64,000 bases of DNA from Diaporthe sp. PMI_573. Lineage: Eukaryota > Ascomycota > Sordariomycetes > Diaporthales > Diaporthaceae. Where the stretch lies: assembly GCA_021399435.1 (NCBI GenBank), contig JAJTUP010000010.1, positions 930,001-994,000 on the forward strand. The letters run 5' to 3'. A model generated the notes under the pieces. That model searched no databases, was not told the DNA's origin, and saw nothing but the letters and a program-made list of their open reading frames with translations. This document shows positions 1 through 10,520 of the stretch, piece after piece. Within the stretch, counting starts at the first letter, position 1; the number at the start of each line of letters is the position of its first letter. The translations under genes were made by a program, and so were the position numbers.

Positions 1-60
1 CCTATGATTTATGTTTTCAAAATGGCTCTCGATCAAATACTAATATTTTTACTTTTCTAG

Positions 61-1052
61 CTGCCCTAGAGCGGATGCTGAGGATGACCCAGTCGATAGT
101 CATGGTCGTCATCTCATATCCTCTCCTCCTGGACAGTTTCACCCAGCTTGTGATGCTGGGCAACCAACATGTCTGGACTGATCCCAGAGCAACGGGTGTG
201 GTGGTACTCAATGATCTGAAGGGACATCTCGGCCTTGCCCGGCGCTTCTTCCGGATGTTCCGCTTCCTCGAATCCTTCTACGCAGCACACCAGCTGTACA
301 CGTCATTGTACTCTCAGCCATCAACACCAACACCAGCAGCAGTGGCAGCGGCAGTGACCCCTTCTCAGCCCGCATCCGCCGTTTCTGATGCCAAGGATGG
401 ATCCCAAGGCCCGGCACAGCCAGCACAAACGCCCACAGCCACGCAGGCCGCTCACCAACACCACCCCAACTGCCGGCACAGGCGCAAGTCCGGGCCCCCG
501 GCCGAAGCCTGGCTGGACATCTTCGGGCGCACCTTCAACGGGATGTACCTGCTCCTCGAGACCCTGTGCCTCGTCGACGCCCTACAGGTGCCGGGCTTCT
601 CGCTGTGGGGCCCGCAATGGGCGTCCGCCCTCTTCGTGGAGGGCCAGCGCTTCTGGCTCTTCGCGCTGGGGTGCGGGGTGGCCAGCGGGCTGCTCAAGTT
701 CGTCAAGCTGCTTGCGTACGCGCCCGTGCCGCCGACGGGCGAGGGCTACGGTACAGGGGAGAAGAGGGACGAGAGCGAGATGGAGGACTGGGAGAAGGAG
801 AGGGAGAGGCTGCGGAAGATCATGTGGGTGCGGAAGGAGCAGAGGAAGCTGTGGAAGTCGAATATCAAGGTTAAGTCCAAGGGGCTTGTGAGGAAGTGCG
901 TGGCGGACCTGCTGGACATGGTCATGCCTGGGAGCATTGTGGGCTGGTGGAAGGCGGATCAGGGAACGCTGGGGGTCATTCTGATCATTACAACTTATCT
1001 CACTGGCTGGGAAGTGTGGGAGAGGTGTGGGAGGGAAGTTCAAAGTCGGTAG
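61..1052 (+). CDS. PEX11-family peroxisomal membrane protein, 3' exon only
   Basis: PEX11-type proteins sit in the peroxisomal membrane and drive membrane elongation and proliferation. The frame is open from 61 to a TAG at 1050-1052 and gives about 330 residues. An intron acceptor (TTTTCTAG) ends at 60, with a CTAAT branch-like site at 41-45, and the frame runs through it, so this is the last exon and the 5' part lies outside the window; the ATG at 75 is probably internal. Visible family traits are the N-terminal segment with FFRMFRFLESFYAA, a low-complexity Thr/Pro/Ala linker, a helix-rich middle (GMYLLLETLCLVDAL, then RFWLFALGCGVASGLLKFVK), a charged EKERERLRK stretch, and a C-terminal RKCVADLLDMVMPGSIVGWW segment followed by a hydrophobic stretch. 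The last part resembles PEX11C-type proteins. The family call is firm, the subtype is inferred. Confidence 0.83.
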
Positions 1053-1697
1053 ATGGTCAATTCATGTTCCGATAGAAGCTGGAGGATATAAGCCATAGAG
1101 AGGAGTTGAAGCTAGAGGAGTACATATGTAGAAGCTTGAAAGCTTAGAAGCAAGCGTCGGTTGTTCAATGCCAGACACCATCACCCGATTTCCATGGCAA
1201 AGCTTGCTAGGTGGCATAATGCCCGAAAAGGAGTAAAAAGCCAGGTCAGGCACGCAGTTTGGATTGCAAACATCAAGACTGTTTGCTCAATCATGACCTC
1301 AAAAATACTTGCCTGGGTATCTTTGCTTCTGCTGAGAGGAATGGCTTGCTGTGGGCCCCAGTCAGCCCCCAGGTTACTGGACGGCAGGGGTCCCTGCCCC
1401 GCCGATGGCGCTTGTCTCATTCTTATCAGCTCCCGCCTATCGATAAGTCCACAATTTTTTTTCCTTGATGGAATAGCTTCATAAGACTTCACTTGCGCCG
1501 GCTGCAAATTTTCTTTGGGCCTTCAATCAAAGCAAACGTGTTGCTCGATTCCCATCTCCCTCCTCTTCCACCCAAGCTGCCCATTGATGTCGTCTGGTCC
1601 ACCATCTTGGCTCTTCTCAAACAACACCATCCGAACAACAGAAGCGCCGACAACCTCTTCCTCCCTTCCTTCAACTACCACAACCAACGAGACCGCC
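1053..1697 (+). promoter_or_regulatory. Intergenic region and pyrimidine-rich leader of the Nopp140 gene
   Basis: No gene is visible between the PEX11-type stop and the Nopp140 start. From about 1530 to 1697 the plus strand is strongly C/T-rich with CCACAACCAACGAGACCGCC just before the ATG. This is typical of highly expressed fungal housekeeping promoters and leaders. No TATA box was found. A GATA-type pair (CTTATC and CGATAAG) lies at about 1423-1446. Confidence 0.4.
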
Positions 1698-3035
1698 ATG
1701 GCTGGGAAATCGAAGGACAAGTCCGCCGACAAGAAGAAGGCTACCAAGCCTACCAAGAAGGCACAGAAGGAAGCCACTCCCGCCCCACCTGCCCAGCTGC
1801 TGGACCTCGTCGAGGGCTTCCTCTCCTCCAACCAGTTCGACGACGCCCACACTGCCTTCAAGCAGCAGCGGACCAAGAACGGCTGGGTCAGCCCCGCCAA
1901 GGGCACCCAGCCTGAGGGACAGACCCTTGTCTCCGTCTATGAGACCTGGAACAAGTCCCGGAGCGCCTCTGCCGCCGACAGCGACGACAGTAGCGATGTG
2001 AAGATGAAGGATGCCACCGCGGCCGCCGACGACTCTGACAGCTCTTCCAGCTCCTCCAGCTCGAGCTCCTCCAGCTCCGACAGCGACAGCTCCAGCGATA
2101 GCGAGGACGAGGGCAAGAAGGCTAAGAAGACCAAGAAGACTGGAGGCGCACCTGTGGCCAAGAAGAGCGTGTCGTCCGACTCATCCTCCTCTTCCTCGAG
2201 CGATTCTGACTCCTTGTCCGATTCTTCGAGCGATGACGACGATGACGAGGCTGCGGCCAAGCCCGGTCTTGGTGTTAAGTCTGGGAAGAAGGCTGCTGCC
2301 GCTGCCACCAACCCGCTGAAGCGCAAGGCCCCTTCCAAGAGCAACTCTTCCGATTCTGACTCCAGCTCGTCCTCGAGCGACTCTGACTCTGACTCCTCCA
2401 GCTCTGAGGACGAGAAGCCAAAAGCCAAGAAGCAGAAGGTGGCTGCGACCTCTGACAGCAGCAGCGACAGCTCCGACTCCGACTCAGAATCTAGCTCGGA
2501 CTCTTCTTCGGACTCCAGCAGTGATAGTGACAGCAGCGACTCCGACTCCGACTCAGACGATGAATCCGAGCAACTCAAAAAAGCCGCCAACACCAAGCTT
2601 CCCGACTCCGGGTCCGACTCGTCCTCGTCCTCAGACTCTGACTCCGACTCCGACGCGCAGCCCGCCGCCAAGCCCGTCGCAAACGGGTCCGACTCCTCCG
2701 TCACCTTGGGCAAAACCTCCCCGGAGATCTTCCCGCCTCTTCCCCCGAACCCGACCGCCGCCAAGGCGAACAACCGCGGCAAGAAGGAAACCCCGGGCAA
2801 GAAGGTCCCCAACGAGCCCTTCTCGCGCATCCGCAAGGACATCGTGGTCGAGGACAAGTTCAGGTCCAACGCCTTCACCGACAACTCGCACGACTGGGGC
2901 CGCAAGGCGCACGAGGACCTCATCGTCACCCGCGGCAAGGGCTTCACCAAGGAGAAGAACAAGAAGAAGAGGGGCAGCTACCGCGGCGGCTTCATCGACG
3001 TGAATGCCTACCAGGGAATCAAGTTTGAGGACTAA
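1698..3035 (+). CDS. Nucleolar phosphoprotein Nopp140/SRP40-like
   Basis: Predicted 445-aa chaperone of the nucleolus/Cajal body; the family binds box C/D and H/ACA snoRNPs and RNA polymerase I and is heavily phosphorylated by CK2. The N-terminus (about residues 35-60, LLDLVEGFLSSNQFDDAHTA) looks like a LisH motif. Residues about 95-350 alternate Ser/Asp/Glu runs with Lys/Ala/Pro-rich linkers, the classic Nopp140 pattern. The C-terminal 80 residues carry the conserved SRP40 domain (PFSRIRKDIV, FTDNSHDWGRKAHEDLIVTRGKGFTKEKNKKKRG in overlapping parts, ending GGFIDVNAYQGIKFED). The ATG at 1698 sits in a good context (GCCATGG) after a C/T-rich leader. The frame is open further upstream, but that part encodes leader-like sequence and was excluded. 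Long antisense frames here are by-products of the Ser/Asp codon repeats. Confidence 0.93.
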   Translation: MAGKSKDKSADKKKATKPTKKAQKEATPAPPAQLLDLVEGFLSSNQFDDAHTAFKQQRTKNGWVSPAKGTQPEGQTLVSVYETWNKSRSASAADSDDSSDVKMKDATAAADDSDSSSSSSSSSSSSSDSDSSSDSEDEGKKAKKTKKTGGAPVAKKSVSSDSSSSSSSDSDSLSDSSSDDDDDEAAAKPGLGVKSGKKAAAAATNPLKRKAPSKSNSSDSDSSSSSSDSDSDSSSSEDEKPKAKKQKVAATSDSSSDSSDSDSESSSDSSSDSSSDSDSSDSDSDSDDESEQLKKAANTKLPDSGSDSSSSSDSDSDSDAQPAAKPVANGSDSSVTLGKTSPEIFPPLPPNPTAAKANNRGKKETPGKKVPNEPFSRIRKDIVVEDKFRSNAFTDNSHDWGRKAHEDLIVTRGKGFTKEKNKKKRGSYRGGFIDVNAYQGIKFED

Positions 3036-4805
3036 GCGAGCTTTGAGCCATATCTAGGAGAATGGGTTCGGATGGCCACGTCCTGGAGCGATTGCTATGC
3101 CAGTATCGAGGCAGCGAAACCTGCAAAAGATTGGGTTTCTACCGGTGCGACATTCGCCTGAGCCCAAACATGGAACGCCCGTGCGAAGGCTGGAGCAGTC
3201 GGGCAAGACTAGCCTGCCAAATTTTGTACAGCCGAGGAGAAGCATGGAGAAGTGACGGGCGGCAAGAAAGATCAAGAACAGTCGGACGGTATCTGAGACG
3301 ACACACGAGATCAACCATTCTTAAAACTCAGAAGGCTACAATCCTCGACGACTTCAGTTTTTCTTCCTTTCTCTACCGAGAAGGGTCTTTCTTGGGAGCC
3401 AGCCTTGGACAGAAGCCAAATGGGTCGAGCGCTGGGCAAACACGGCCGTCCATTCCCCTGCGTGGCCCCATACACAGGTTCGTCCACACCATCGACCGGT
3501 AACTCCCACAAATATTCATGGAGTCAGCTTTCGAGCGGGAATTGGCCTCAGGTGGATGAAGTGGAGGCAACTTGGAGCATTCTGCATGGCGTTGGTGATC
3601 ACGGGGGACAAAATACACTTTTTTGACTTGAGTTGGCTTTGAATGAAGCCGTTGGCTTTCTGCGTGATATTTCTCATTTTGTGGGTGAAACCAGTCCCCT
3701 CGCCTCAAAGCGGGTACAGGTAGATCTCTGAGCTCTCTGGCCTGGGCGAGTGGGTCGTTAGACGGTGGTTTGGTAGACAAAATAATACCAGTCAAGTTAA
3801 CTACTTTATCCTCCGTCGTTCGTGAGCTCGAAGGTGTCCCTTTTACTACGTTTGGGCAGGTCAGGAGGATCACAAGAGAGAACCGGCACCAAGGACAGGG
3901 GGTTGGTGAGGGTGATATTCACGTTCACGAGAACAGAGACGAAGATCTCGAACCAGAATTTGCCCTGTTCGTTTCTATTGTACTTATCTCTTCAACTCGC
4001 TGCAGTACATCATTGCAGTAACACAGCCACATACACAAACTGCGAAGACGTCACAACGCAGCCCGTACGGCTTGCTGTCCTTCTGTCTGGCTACCCCATA
4101 GGAAATTGTTCAGCAGAAGATTTTCCCACTGGAAGTCTTCCCAAGGTTCCCAAGGGAGGCTATTCCATAAGAGGTCATCCCACGGGAGGTTGGGCAGTGC
4201 TTACTGTCCAGGCTGTCCACTTTGAAGCCATGTTTTCCAACGTGACACAAGCTCATGAAGCTCCACCCCCATTGTTGCAGCCCTACTGGACAGAGATGGG
4301 AAGCATGGGCTCCGCCACCTTTCTTTCCAGCTTATCAGTGCCGTGAGGCAACCAGCAACAGCAGCCAGGCAGAATGCAAAAGAAACCGACAGTAACTCTA
4401 AGTACCCCCCAAAGCCGCCACAACCCTTTATGTTGGTGTCCCAATTATTCCACAACCACATCACATGCGCCCGATGTAATTATACTTGCATCTTGAGAAT
4501 GAGCATTTGATTTGAATTATATCAAAATATTTGTCAGGATCCAAGGCTGTAGTGGTTGAGTGGTCCAGATTCCGTTACAAAGCTACGATCAGTTCCTCCT
4601 GCATTCTGCCTGGGCACATAAGCAAAATGAACATATTGGGGGCGAGCGGGGTACATCCAATGCCCAAATAAGGCTTGCATTATGATGAACGTTTACTTTC
4701 TTGACTTTCAAAACCGTCCTGGCGTGCGTTCCCCATAGACTGTCCAAGCACAGCACTTATACCACACCTAGTTGAGAGCTTTGCTGCAGCGTCAGCTGAC
4801 AAGAG
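3036..4805. other. Intergenic, 1.8 kb, no gene seen
   Basis: Separates Nopp140 from the HET-domain gene. Open frames here are short, overlap each other and show no recognisable protein. It contains the 3' UTR of Nopp140 and the promoter of the HET gene. Around 4090-4190 short direct repeats of a CCCAYRGGA-like motif occur; they look degenerate. Confidence 0.5.
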
Positions 4806-6817
4806 ATGAGTTCTTGTTCTTCTCAAAGCTCTGCCCAAGAGCACAAACCCGGTCGACTGTCCTACCAGCACCGGGCCTTGGACCATCCCCGCAAGGAGAT
4901 ACGCCTGCTCGAGGTCCTTCCAGGGAGCGGGGAGGAGCCGCTCCGGGCAAATTTTGTCTGTGAATACCTCTCGGGGGACCAGATTAGCCCCTACGAAACC
5001 ATCTCGTACGCATGGGGTGACTCGAAGTTGCGCGGTGAGATTGAGATCGATGGGTCCGTCATCGACATCCCGGCGAGCTCAGCCGCGGCGCTCCGGTGCA
5101 TGCGGCGGCCCGATGTCAGCCGCAGGCTCTGGATCGATGCCGTCTGTATCAAGCAGGATGACATCCCGGAACGGAACTTCCAGGTCACGATGATGGGTGA
5201 GGTCTACCGCCGTTCGAGTCACAACCTCGTCTATCTTGGCGAGGAAGACGCGAGCACACAGAGCGCCATAGCGTCAATAGGACGTGCTCTGGAAGAATTG
5301 GATACGAGGCCGGGTACTCTAGAGAACTTCCCAGACGTTTTCAACCGTGGCGGACTTCCACTGAAGTGCGAAGTAGATCTGGCTGCTGTAGCTCACTTCT
5401 TTGAAAGGCCATGGTTCAGGTGAGTCATGGCATCCAAAGTCCACCTGTAACTTCTACTGGATACCTGAACAAGGTGGGAGAACGGAAATGAGTATCCCAC
5501 AATATACGGCACTCTTGAACCACATGCTGACAATGCCGTAGCCGAATGTGGGTTGTCCAAGAAGTCGTCTTCGCCCCCATTAGCACCTGTTACTGTGGCA
5601 CCGAGATTTGTATCAACCTTCTGGATCTCGTCTGGGCCTGCTTGTACATCTACGGATTCCATGCCAGTCGGTTCATGGGCGCATGGTCTCAAGGAGCATT
5701 CGAATTACCTTCATTATGGAGTTGCGCACAGCTGTGGCCTTTTCTCGAGCCAAAAGGACATCGCTATGTAGGGCTGAATGAAGATGGGTCGATGATTCCA
5801 GGAAACAGTGGCTGTCTACAATTGATGGAGCTTGGCCGTCATCGCCTTTGCGCTGATTCTCGCGACAAGGTCTTCTCCATTGTGGGATTAATCGACCAGG
5901 CCAGAGCCAGAACACCGCTAGAGGACGGGGCAGATCGCGCTCTGCTCGAAGTCGACTATCGGAAGCCTTTCGAGCACGTCTACCGGGACGCCATTCGCTT
6001 TTGCATCCAGGATTCACAGAACCTAGAGGTCTGGCGCTACATGCGCCGCGACTATAGCAGCAAAAGTGGTGATCTCCTCCTTGATGGATTCTGTTCGTGG
6101 GTGCCGAGGAACGACCTTCAGCTGGATCACTCAGGGAGCCCCCATCCTTTCATCGACTTCAGGGCCTGCGCAGGCCTGAGCGTCAGGTGCGACACCATGA
6201 CCACGACTGTCGATCCAAACGTCCTCGCGCTGGACGGCTACGCCGTAGCCCACGTGACAGAAGTGTCGCAACCCCTGGAAGCGAATCTCTTCACCAATAC
6301 CGCGCGGCTCGCCGACACGCTGACCACCATTCACCGCATGTGCTGTGGAGTGGAATCCTCTGGCCCGACAAGACCAAACGGATTCCCGGAAGTCCTAGCT
6401 CACACACTGACTCTGTCGCCATACGAAAAGAGCGACAGTAGTGTTGATATAATTTCTAGTATGCAGAAGCATGTGTACAGCGTGGTCGATGGTGATATAA
6501 AGAATGAGGAATCCAAATACTGGTCCGAGGAGGTGAGATCCACATTCATCCGTGCATGCCAGGACAGACGGGTTTTCACCAGCTCCGATGGTAACATAGG
6601 ACAAGGACCTGGTTGTCTCCGAGCCGGTGACCGCATCGTTGTGCTTCTCGGGGCCTGGGCGCCGTTTGCAGTGCGACCTCTCTCGGGAGGCGATGGAGCT
6701 TCGGGGGAGCAATTCCATGTTTTGGGAAGTGTGTACGTCCACGGCGCCATGTACGGGGAGTGTGTTGATGCTGCGAAGGCCTGTGGGAAGGAGCCCAGTA
6801 CCTTTCACTTCGTGTAA
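4806..6817 (+). CDS. Heterokaryon-incompatibility (HET) domain protein
   Basis: Two exons, 4806-5419 and 5542-6817, joined over a 122-nt intron (GTGAGT donor, CTGAC branch, TAG acceptor), give 629 aa. HET domains take part in fungal non-self recognition and programmed cell death. The three diagnostic blocks are present: ISYAWGD (residues about 66-72), LWIDAVCIKQDD followed by ER..QV..MGEVYRRS and VYLGE (about 107-145), and PWFSRMWVVQEV (about 200-211). The last motif is created exactly by the splice, which confirms the intron. The C-terminal 400 residues have the usual poorly conserved HET-protein tail with no extra domain I recognise. It is transcribed tail to tail with the CIA30-type gene. 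No frameshift or stop disrupts it, so it appears intact. Whether it acts as an allorecognition locus cannot be told from sequence alone. Confidence 0.93.
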
Positions 6818-7253
6818 TTCAGCCCCCCGACGTATTTTGTTTCCGTCTTGAGCGAATCGACACAGAGATACCACCGCATAATACATCCTTGGTGGCTTTG
6901 TTGCCATGGGCTCGTTTCCGTGCTGCTGCAGCAAGACGGTTCGGGAGGGTACCATACATGCCGTCCCGAAAGACGATACCGAGAATGCGGGTCTCGTCAG
7001 GTATATAAGTCACCTGAAGCCAAATTGGCTAGGGGCATGGCACCGATGATCGCAATTGCCAGGTTGATCATGTCGCGATATGATGATATTTCTACCCATA
7101 TCTACGGGCATGCAGAGCAGCATCGCAGCATGACAGTGCACAAGCCAGGAAGCCATCTGGATTTCCTGTCCCCCGCGACAGCACATCGGCACTTGAGCCT
7201 CAGAGTCTTGCCTTTGGCGAAGGTGGCATACCTGTCTGCCACGAGCCCGGGGG
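6818..7253. other. Convergent intergenic spacer, no gene
   Basis: The 436 bp between the stop codons of the HET gene (plus) and the CIA30-type gene (minus) should carry both 3' UTRs. No recognisable coding or repeat signal. Confidence 0.5.
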
Positions 7254-8473
7254 TCACCTGCCCCAGCCGCATAACCTCCCGAGCCACGATGTTAGGGTGT
7301 TGCTGCCCATGGGAGCACCGCTGTCCGCATGCTGCTGCTGGTCCCGATCGAGCTTGGCTGCAGCTACCGAGTCGATCGAGCCGTCCCGGCCTTTGTCCTT
7401 CTTCTCCACGGCCACAGAGTTGAAGACGATGGAGAAGTCACCTTCTTGGTCGCCAAAGAAACTGGGATGATGTGCCATGTCAGCGTGTGCGAAGACGCAG
7501 ACGACGAAGGCGGATAGTTTTGCGCGCGAGGACTCACCTCCTCATCATGAAACTGATACGCTTCACGTTCTTCAGATCCAGCGGCTTAGCATCAGGCTTC
7601 GGCTTGCCACGGTACGTGGGCTTGAAGTCCCCAAACGGGATCACCACCCGGGTCGGCCAAGCCGTGCTGCCCTCTCCGTCCCCGACGACAAAGTCATACT
7701 CCCAGCTGACGGTGCTCTGGTCCCGCCCGTCGGGCCGCCGCGGGAGCACCTCGTCCTTGAGGTTGAGGGTATACTTGCGGGCATCCGCGCGAGCGACGTC
7801 CAGCACGAGGACGTCGTAGCCCGAGACGTCCCACCCGGGTACGTCGTCGGCGGTCCGCTGCGAGGCGAAGCCGGCGCCGCCTAGTGCCGTGATGTCCAGG
7901 TGGCCCGAGAACTTGGCCTGCGACGCTGATCCTTCCGGTCCCTTGAGCACGGTCAGGTAGGACTGGGACTTGCCGCCGCGGACGCGGTCGTCCGAGGCTG
8001 TGAACTGGGATGCGTCCCAGGGCCTGTTCGAGGGTTGTTAGCTGCCCATCACAAGCTCATTCCGTAGCCCGTTCCATTAAGCCCTTCGCTAGGGCTTCTA
8101 GCACTAGCTGGCATGCTCATGAGGCTCTGGGCCAAAGATCGTCCATTCAGATATCTTCACCCCGGGAGTAGGCGTATCCAAAGTTCCATGCATCTGGTGA
8201 CCAAGCCTCTTTCGACACAGGCGGCATGCAGGGCGGCGGAGCGGCGCAGGCTGGGGCAGCCAGGGCACAAGGCCGCAGACAGGGGGGAGGTAGATAGATT
8301 GGGGTGGATGCACGAAAGGGAGCCTATTCACGCCCCCGGGTCCGAAAAAGGGAACATAACGCGACGTACGGCGGGCGAATGGGGGACCAAAGGCGGCCTG
8401 GGTCTCGGGATGCGAAATTGGGACCAAGAGGAAGTGGAAGCCCCCCTTACCTGTCTCCTCCGAAGAGATACAT
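7254..8473 (-). CDS. CIA30-domain protein (NADH:ubiquinone oxidoreductase intermediate-associated protein 30 family)
   Basis: Three exons on the minus strand: 8473-8451 (23 nt), 8023-7538, 7461-7254; 717 nt, 238 aa. CIA30 family members act in respiratory complex I assembly or, in shorter forms, as less defined galactose-binding-like proteins. The splice of exon 1 gives MYLFGGDRPWDASQ, then ASDDRVRGGKSQSYL, GHLDITALGGAGFASQR, a WDVSGYDVLVLDV strand, WPTRVVIPFGDFKPTYRG, RISFMMRSFFGDQEGDFS; all are CIA30 hallmarks. Intron 1 is 427 nt (GTAAGG; CTAAC branch), intron 2 is 76 nt (GTGAGT; CTGAC branch). No mitochondrial presequence precedes the domain, so a cytosolic role or an unseen N-terminal exon is possible: the frame stays open about 110 codons upstream of the ATG but contains no other ATG. 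The C-terminal end (about 7254) is low in conservation. Confidence 0.85.
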
Positions 8474-10473
8474 GTTTGGTCGCTTCCCTCGTCCTGCGGC
8501 CCTTCGGATGTCCTTAATCACTGCGCACTGCGTGCAGTAGTAGCAGACGAGGTTCCCTTGGGAGCCAAATTGAACGAACCAAGCCTCCACCGTGGTTCGC
8601 GAGTGCGATGATGGAGGGTGGGTGGGGAGGGTTGTGTGTGCTCCGAGCCGATTTAATCCTGCTGCCTGATGTCTGGGCCCCGGTTTTCCAGCCGAGGCTT
8701 TTTGACTACTGTACCTAGATGAGGCGATGATACGGAGCGTGTAGGTGCAGTCCGGCTGGGCGCGGGGCTCTGGTTCCTGGGCTGGAGAGAGACGAGAGGT
8801 GGGAATTCAATTCTCCATGGGTAGCGACAAGAAGCGTGGTTTCTTTATCGCTCGTCGATTGAGGTCATGACGATGATAGACTGAGGCCGGACTGTGAGCC
8901 TTGGAAGGGCAAAAGGGCACAATTCGCCAACCACAGGTCGGCCCGCGTCTAAATTGGCGGGTCGCTGATGTTCAGTTCTGATTGGCCAATTTGGCGTCTT
9001 ACGCGTCGTGTACGTTCTCGCTCCTCATCCGTCGTCGTTGCTTCCTCTTGTCTGGCAGATGCACTACACTTGGGAAGGCTGGAAGGACCATGTCTGTGGG
9101 GACTGCACTGCACTGCAGCACTGCAGACTCGAAAAAATCTCAGCTGGGCACAGGACCCAAGCTGGCTGTCCCTTCAACCACTGATAAGCGACACATTCCG
9201 TTGATCGTCCTGGGTCCTCGCCTTGGAAAGCAACCCTGCCAGGCTCGTGGGCTCCCAGGGTCCAGAACCTCCACACCCCGCCGGAACATATACTGTGTAC
9301 GGAGTTCGGTACGCTTGATTCCACGCGCCCCGCCTGGGGCTCAGCGGTGAGAGGGAAGAGGCGTGCCCCGGCACTTGACCATCAACCCATCGGGAAAGAG
9401 GATTCAGACCCTCTCACAGGCAGCACGTTTTGCGACCCAACAGTGTGGTTTGATCGAGACTGTACACCTGCACGCCATCTATCACACATGCTGCCGGTAT
9501 CGTGTAACAGCCCCCCCCCTGGTCCCCTGAGATCTCTCGCCCTGGGCTACCTACACTAGGTACCTGATCTAGTCGACCCATGGGCCTGGTGTTCGCCAAG
9601 TACGACCTAGACAGGAGCCGATGTTCCTGCTTCTATTCCAGTCTCCACCTGATCTCGAGGCTTCTTCATCCATCGGCTTGCGTCTGTGGTCTGGCCTGGG
9701 ACATTGGGTGCCATCGCAGGTACATACCGGGCAAACCAAGCAGGTGGGCAGGCAAAAGCAGACGAGACAGCACATTACACTACAATAATACTACACGGCA
9801 GTACCCAACTGCAACACAAAACTCACAACCGGGACCAATAGCGAGGCTGGGCTTGCAGAAGGATGCGGCTGAAGACGCAGCAGCAAAGAGTGGGTGGCCA
9901 TCCGGCGCTTCCCTGCAGGCCAGCATCTCAAGCCGCAAATGCCATCGGTCGAGCGATCGGGACGGAGCATGCAGCCCTCCCATGTGATTGAATTATACTG
10001 TGCTGCACCGGTATCATCGCTCGAATGCTACCCAGCACGTACGTATGGCGCTGTCAACAAAGTCAATTTGGGCTGCTTCCGGGATATGCTCTCAAAACCC
10101 TTGGGTGCTTTGGGAGGGTGGCCCTGCCTGCCGTGGGTACTGTGTAGGAAGGTTACTGCGCCATTGGGTCCTGGGTCCTCTTGAGTCCTGATGCCCTGGG
10201 ACGGACCTGTCTGTGGGTCGATATGCAGGCCGGGGTCTTTTGCCCAGCGTCCCGGTCCAAGTGGAGAGTTGCCCGGGTTCCTGGGGCCCCTTGGGAATCC
10301 TTCTATGGGGAATCATGATTTCTCCCTCCTGCCCCCTCTCTCTGCTCTGCCCTACCCTACCGTCGCTCCCACTGCGACAACACATGGGATTCAGCGGCAG
10401 GAACATCAATTTGGACATCCCCCGATCCCCTATGGCCCTGTGGCCATGCTCATATGCCAAATACCCAGCGTCC

Positions 10474-10520
10474 ATGTCCCCGTCCCCGCCCCTGTCCCTG
10501 GCCCTGTCCCTGTCCCCATC
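10474..10520. repeat. C-rich hexamer-type simple repeat (TGTCCC/CGTCCC)
   Basis: Imperfect tandem units of TGTCCC, CGTCCC and CCTGTCCCTGGCC. The complementary strand is G-rich. It produces spurious Pro-Val open frames on the plus strand. Confidence 0.7.

Noticed and set aside
1937..2962. Long antisense frame (341 codons) across the Nopp140 gene
   Set aside because: It mirrors the Ser/Asp/Glu codon repeats of the sense gene and consists of low-complexity Ser/Glu/Leu.
4546..4600. tRNA-like A box (GTGGTTGAGTGG)
   Set aside because: No matching B box, acceptor-stem pairing or anticodon arm could be found downstream.
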